A program made the translations under genes and the position numbers. From NCBI RefSeq assembly GCF_002358085.1, contig NZ_NTJD01000004.1, positions 1 to 64,000 on the forward strand: DNA of 64,000 nt. The letters run 5' to 3'. How positions within the stretch are numbered: the stretch's first letter is position 1; each line of letters starts with the position of its first letter. Of the stretch, positions 62,101-64,000 are shown piece after piece. This DNA is from Pseudothioclava arenosa (lineage in GTDB: Bacteria; Pseudomonadota; Alphaproteobacteria; Rhodobacterales; Rhodobacteraceae). The notes beneath the pieces are model-generated. The model had not been told where the DNA came from, searched no databases, and saw nothing but the letters and a program-made list of their open reading frames with translations.

Positions 62101-62582
62101 ATCCTGCGGGCGCCGCAACGCAGTGGACGGCCCCGGCTGACACCACGGCACTGGCCGAGCGCCTGCGCGCGGCCGCAGCCCAACCCCGCGCGGTTCTGGA
62201 AACCCGCGAGATGCCCGGCCCGACCGGCGAGGCGAACCGGCTGTCGCTCAGCCCGCGCGGCCCGATCCTGTGTCTCGGTCCGGGCCCCGAGGCCGAAGCC
62301 GCGCAGATCGGCGCTGTCGAGGCGCAGGGCGGCATTGCCATCGGGGCGGGCGGCGCGCTTGCGCCCGAAGTGCTGGAAACCCTGCCGGGCTTTGAGGGCG
62401 TGATCTTCTGGGGGGCGGGGGCGCAGCCCTTCGTGCAGGCTCTGGCGCGGCGTGCGGGGCCGATCGTCTCGCTGATCACCGCCATGCCCGACCGCGCCCA
62501 TATCTGCCATGAGCGCCATCTGTGCATCGACACCACCGCAGCGGGCGGAAATGCGGCACTTCTGGCCGGGCAGGGCGGCTGA
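59157..62582 (+). CDS. putA: bifunctional proline dehydrogenase / P5C dehydrogenase PutA
   Basis: 1141 residues. The proline dehydrogenase barrel (about 100-460) has KLSALHPRYEVAQEARV, NIDAEEQDRL, LVKGAYWDSEMKRAQVEG and FATHNAHSVAAVLEMA; the P5C dehydrogenase (about 520-970) has AISPWNFPLAIFTGQ, VFTGSTETARLI, the Glu in AETGGLNAMIVDS and the catalytic Cys in SAGQRCSALRCLYL. A C-terminal extension of about 150 residues follows. The N-terminal DNA-binding RHH domain of E. coli PutA is absent, so regulation falls to PutR. Proline is oxidised to glutamate, reducing quinone and NAD+. Upstream frame to 58887 reads putR antisense. Confidence 0.95.
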   Translation: MSDFAPFTLAAKYAPEAPLVATLAAQAALSPEARVRISDRAAGLVRQIRTGARPGLMEQFLAEYGLSTREGVALMCLAEAMLRVPDSDTIDALIEDKIAPSDWGRHLGAASSSLVNASTWALMLTGRVLEDERPGLAGVLRGAIRRLGEPVIRAAVSRAMKEMGRQFVLGQTIEAALDRASGMEARGYSYSYDMLGEAAMTARDATRYETAYTQAIAAIAGRCTQGSVAANPGISIKLSALHPRYEVAQEARVLKELVPVVTRLARAARAANMGLNIDAEEQDRLVLSLKVIKAVLSDPELAGWDGFGVVVQAYGKRAGLVIDWLHALATRLDRRIMVRLVKGAYWDSEMKRAQVEGAPDFPLFTSKIATDVAYLAQARKLLGYADRIYPQFATHNAHSVAAVLEMAEAAGNPPYEFQRLHGMGEALHDIVLSQTRGRCRIYAPVGAHRDLLAYLVRRLLENGANSSFVNQIVDEDVSPEEIARDPIAALDEAAPPAGLVKPAALFGEGRENSVGFDLSDETSLARIGDARAVDLPEARPLIAGATSGETHPVLNPATGAQIGAVTEADAATIEAALAAAAPWAAPVSERAATLRRAAELYEENFGVIFAALAREAGKCLPDAVGELREAVDFLRYYAAEAERIAPAPLGVVSAISPWNFPLAIFTGQIAAALAAGNGVLAKPAEQTPIIATLAVELLHRAGVPRAVLQLLPGQGATVGAALTSDPRVAGVVFTGSTETARLIRSAMATHLAPGAPLIAETGGLNAMIVDSTALPEQAVRDIVASAFRSAGQRCSALRCLYLQEDIAPHVIEMIRGAMDELRLGDPWDLETDVGPVIDEEARGPILAHIEAARAEGRILHELAAPASGTFVAPTLIRVPGIAALGREIFGPVLHLATFRAEELYDVIGAINATGYGLTFGLHSRIDTRVQEVADLVHAGNLYINRNQIGAVVGSQPFGGEGLSGTGPKAGGPLYLPRLSAPHPAGAATQWTAPADTTALAERLRAAAAQPRAVLETREMPGPTGEANRLSLSPRGPILCLGPGPEAEAAQIGAVEAQGGIAIGAGGALAPEVLETLPGFEGVIFWGAGAQPFVQALARRAGPIVSLITAMPDRAHICHERHLCIDTTAAGGNAALLAGQGG

Positions 62583-62647
62583 GCCGCCCCCGCTTGCCAA
62601 AGCCCGCGCGCCATGCCTTGATCGGGCAAAACCGACAGGGGGACATC

Positions 62648-63622
62648 ATGGCGGGACATGGCTATCAAACCGGGCGGCTCAATCTGCCCTTCGTGGGGAT
62701 CTGCACCTTCGGCAAATACCCCTATGTCGAGGATTGGGACGCGATCGAGGCCGATGTCGCGGTGCTGGGCGCGCCTTTTGACTTCGGCGCGCAATGGCGC
62801 TCGGGGGCGCGGATGGGGCCGCGCGCGATCCGCGAGGCCTCGACGCTTTTCGCCTTTGGCCATGCGGGCGCCTATGACCACGAAGACGACGTGACCTATC
62901 TTGAGCCCGACAAGGTTCGCATCATCGACATGGGCGACGCCGACATCGTCCATACCGACACGGTGAAATCGCATGCCAATATCGAGACCGGCGTGCGCGC
63001 GGCGCTGGCGGCGGGGGCTTTGCCGGTGGTGCTGGGGGGCGATCACTCGGTGAATATCCCCTGCATCAACGCCTTTTCCGACCAGCAACCCATTCACATC
63101 GTGCAGATCGACGCGCATCTGGATTTCGTCGATGAGCGCCACGGCGTGCGCTATGGCCACGGCAACCCGATGCGCCGCGCCGCCGAGAAACCCTGGGTCA
63201 CCGGGCTCAGCCAGATCGGCATCCGCAATGTGTCCTCGACCGCGCGCGACGGCTACGAGGCCGCGCGCGAGATGGGCTCGGATATCGTCTCGGTCCGCCA
63301 GGCCCGCAAGATGGGCACCGAGGCGCTTTTGGCGCGTATCCCCGAGGGTGCGCGCTATTACCTGACCATCGACATCGACGGGTTCGACCCTTCGATCGCG
63401 CCCGGCACCGGCACGCCGAGCCATGGCGGGTTCCTCTATTACGAGATCCTCGAGCTGATCGACGGGCTGACGAAACGCGGTGAGGTCGTGGGCATTGATC
63501 TGGTCGAGGTCGCCCCCGATTACGATCACACCGGCACCACCGCAATCCTGGCCGCGCAGCTTTTGCTGAACACGATCGGGCGGGTGATGCATCAGCGTGA
63601 ACTGCGCAAGGGCGCGGCGTGA
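62648..63622 (+). CDS. agmatinase-family ureohydrolase
   Basis: 324 residues. Arginase-fold metal motifs are complete: VVLGGDHS, QIDAHLDFVDE and YLTIDIDGFDPSIAPGTGTP, with a later Glu in GIDLVEVAPDYDHT. Two Mn2+ would hydrolyse a guanidino group to release urea. The family covers agmatinase, guanidinobutyrase, guanidinopropionase and proclavaminate hydrolase. The long N-terminus (PFVGICTFGKYPYVEDWDAIEADVAVLG) is like guanidinobutyrase/SpeB-type enzymes. Next to putA, guanidinobutyrate or agmatine breakdown toward the glutamate pool is plausible. ATG 62648 is taken after AGGGGGA. Confidence 0.87.
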   Translation: MAGHGYQTGRLNLPFVGICTFGKYPYVEDWDAIEADVAVLGAPFDFGAQWRSGARMGPRAIREASTLFAFGHAGAYDHEDDVTYLEPDKVRIIDMGDADIVHTDTVKSHANIETGVRAALAAGALPVVLGGDHSVNIPCINAFSDQQPIHIVQIDAHLDFVDERHGVRYGHGNPMRRAAEKPWVTGLSQIGIRNVSSTARDGYEAAREMGSDIVSVRQARKMGTEALLARIPEGARYYLTIDIDGFDPSIAPGTGTPSHGGFLYYEILELIDGLTKRGEVVGIDLVEVAPDYDHTGTTAILAAQLLLNTIGRVMHQRELRKGAA

Positions 63623-64000
63623 GCGTGCCCGACCCAACCGATCCGCGCGCCTTCCTGCGCGCGCTTTTCGACCGCGCCGTTGCGGTTGCCGACCCGATGC
63701 GGGCGCTGGCCGCGCATCTGCCGCCAAGGCCCGCGGGCCGCGTCGTGGTGGTGGGCGCGGGCAAGGCCTCGGCGCGGATGGCCGAGGCGGTCGAGGCCGT
63801 CTGGGGCCCCTGCGAGGGTCTGGTGATTACCCGCTACGGTTACGCGCGGCCATGTCAGGGCATCGAGATCGTCGAGGCGGCGCATCCGGTGCCCGATCAG
63901 GCGGGCGCCGAGGCGACGCAGCGGATGCTGCGCCTGCTGGCGGGGCTGGACGAGGGCGATTTCGTGCTGGCGCTGATTTCGGGCGGGGCCTCGGCGCTGC
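63619..64000 (+). CDS. glycerate 2-kinase (MOFRL/DUF4147 family), truncated by window end
   Basis: The first 127 codons of a gene starting with GTG in a GTGA overlap with the ureohydrolase. Visible parts are VVVGAGKASARMAEAVEAVWG, LVITRYGYARPCQGIEIVEAAHPVPDQAG and LALISGGASAL, all hallmarks of the GckA/TtuD-type kinase that phosphorylates D-glycerate to 2-phosphoglycerate (also named hydroxypyruvate reductase in old annotations). A second possible GTG lies two codons later. The C-terminal MOFRL domain is outside the window. Confidence 0.87.
   Translation, partial: MSVPDPTDPRAFLRALFDRAVAVADPMRALAAHLPPRPAGRVVVVGAGKASARMAEAVEAVWGPCEGLVITRYGYARPCQGIEIVEAAHPVPDQAGAEATQRMLRLLAGLDEGDFVLALISGGASAL

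Noticed and set aside
59124-62600. Very long open frame antisense to putA (over 1100 codons)
   Set aside because: It mirrors the codon pattern of putA, a common effect in high-GC DNA. Its translation is rich in Arg, His and Gly without any domain, while putA has complete motifs.

Overview
The window is high-GC DNA with 4-base ATGA or GTGA gene overlaps, a RpoE-ChrR singlet-oxygen locus, TRAP transporters, a glycolipid operon beside the Pho regulon and PutA paired with a divergent Lrp-type regulator. All of this points to an alphaproteobacterium of the Rhodobacteraceae/Paracoccaceae type. The genus cannot be fixed from sequence alone.

Layout. (1) 1-918: edge of an IS5-family (IS903-like) insertion sequence that has truncated a prophage M15 peptidase gene, followed by an overlapping Rz/Rz1-like spanin pair. 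(2) 940-8341: OmpR-type two-component system and a divergent exported redox module: PepSY protein, cytochrome b561, poly-Asp protein, DUF2271 protein, PepSY-flavodoxin-FNR reductase and ApbE. Two copies of a 49-bp composite operator lie in front of its transcription units. (3) 8347-12081: a TPC-type P1B ATPase overlapping a CCC1/VIT1 transporter, a tRNA-Ser 3'-end fragment, an IS3 transposase remnant and a VOC protein. This reads as the edge of a mobile island. (4) 12396-20787: RpoE/ChrR stress locus. Three promoters of the form TGATCY-N18-TA fire toward rpoE-chrR-SDR, toward an FAD oxidoreductase-DUF1365-cyclopropane-synthase operon, and toward folE-DUF2177. (5) 20914-28731: SulP-STAS-cNMP transporter, cytochrome c, a small Cys/His exported protein, the PqiABC envelope lipid-transport set with PqiA split into two genes, and a MarR regulator. 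(6) 28812-35949: complete gentisate pathway (3-hydroxybenzoate 6-hydroxylase, gentisate dioxygenase, maleylpyruvate isomerase, fumarylpyruvate hydrolase) with a TRAP transporter. (7) 35992-46754: glutaminase-STAS-cNMP fusion, DUF3307 protein, CHASE2 adenylate cyclase with a FecR protein, and a two-gene RND efflux pump. (8) 46927-53168: Pho box and pstSCAB-phoU-phoB, without phoR. (9) 53165-58580: XRE regulator with a SulP-STAS transporter, then a metallophosphoesterase / GT21 / DedA / GT2 operon that looks like PlcP-Agt phospholipid-to-glycolipid remodelling. (10) 58577-64000: putR/putA, a ureohydrolase and the start of a glycerate 2-kinase.

How the parts fit. The first 11 kb are accessory: phage and IS debris plus a redox and metal-transport module. 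The rest is chromosomal stress, envelope and nutrient-scavenging functions. Region 9 beside the Pho regulon suggests one phosphate-starvation programme (uptake plus membrane phosphate recycling). Region 6 feeds aromatic carbon to fumarate and pyruvate. Observations most worth a second look are the duplicated 49-bp operator with its exported flavin/heme redox module, the 18-bp-spaced sigma-E promoters that pull folE into the regulon, and the same STAS plus cNMP-binding tail on a transporter and on a glutaminase.
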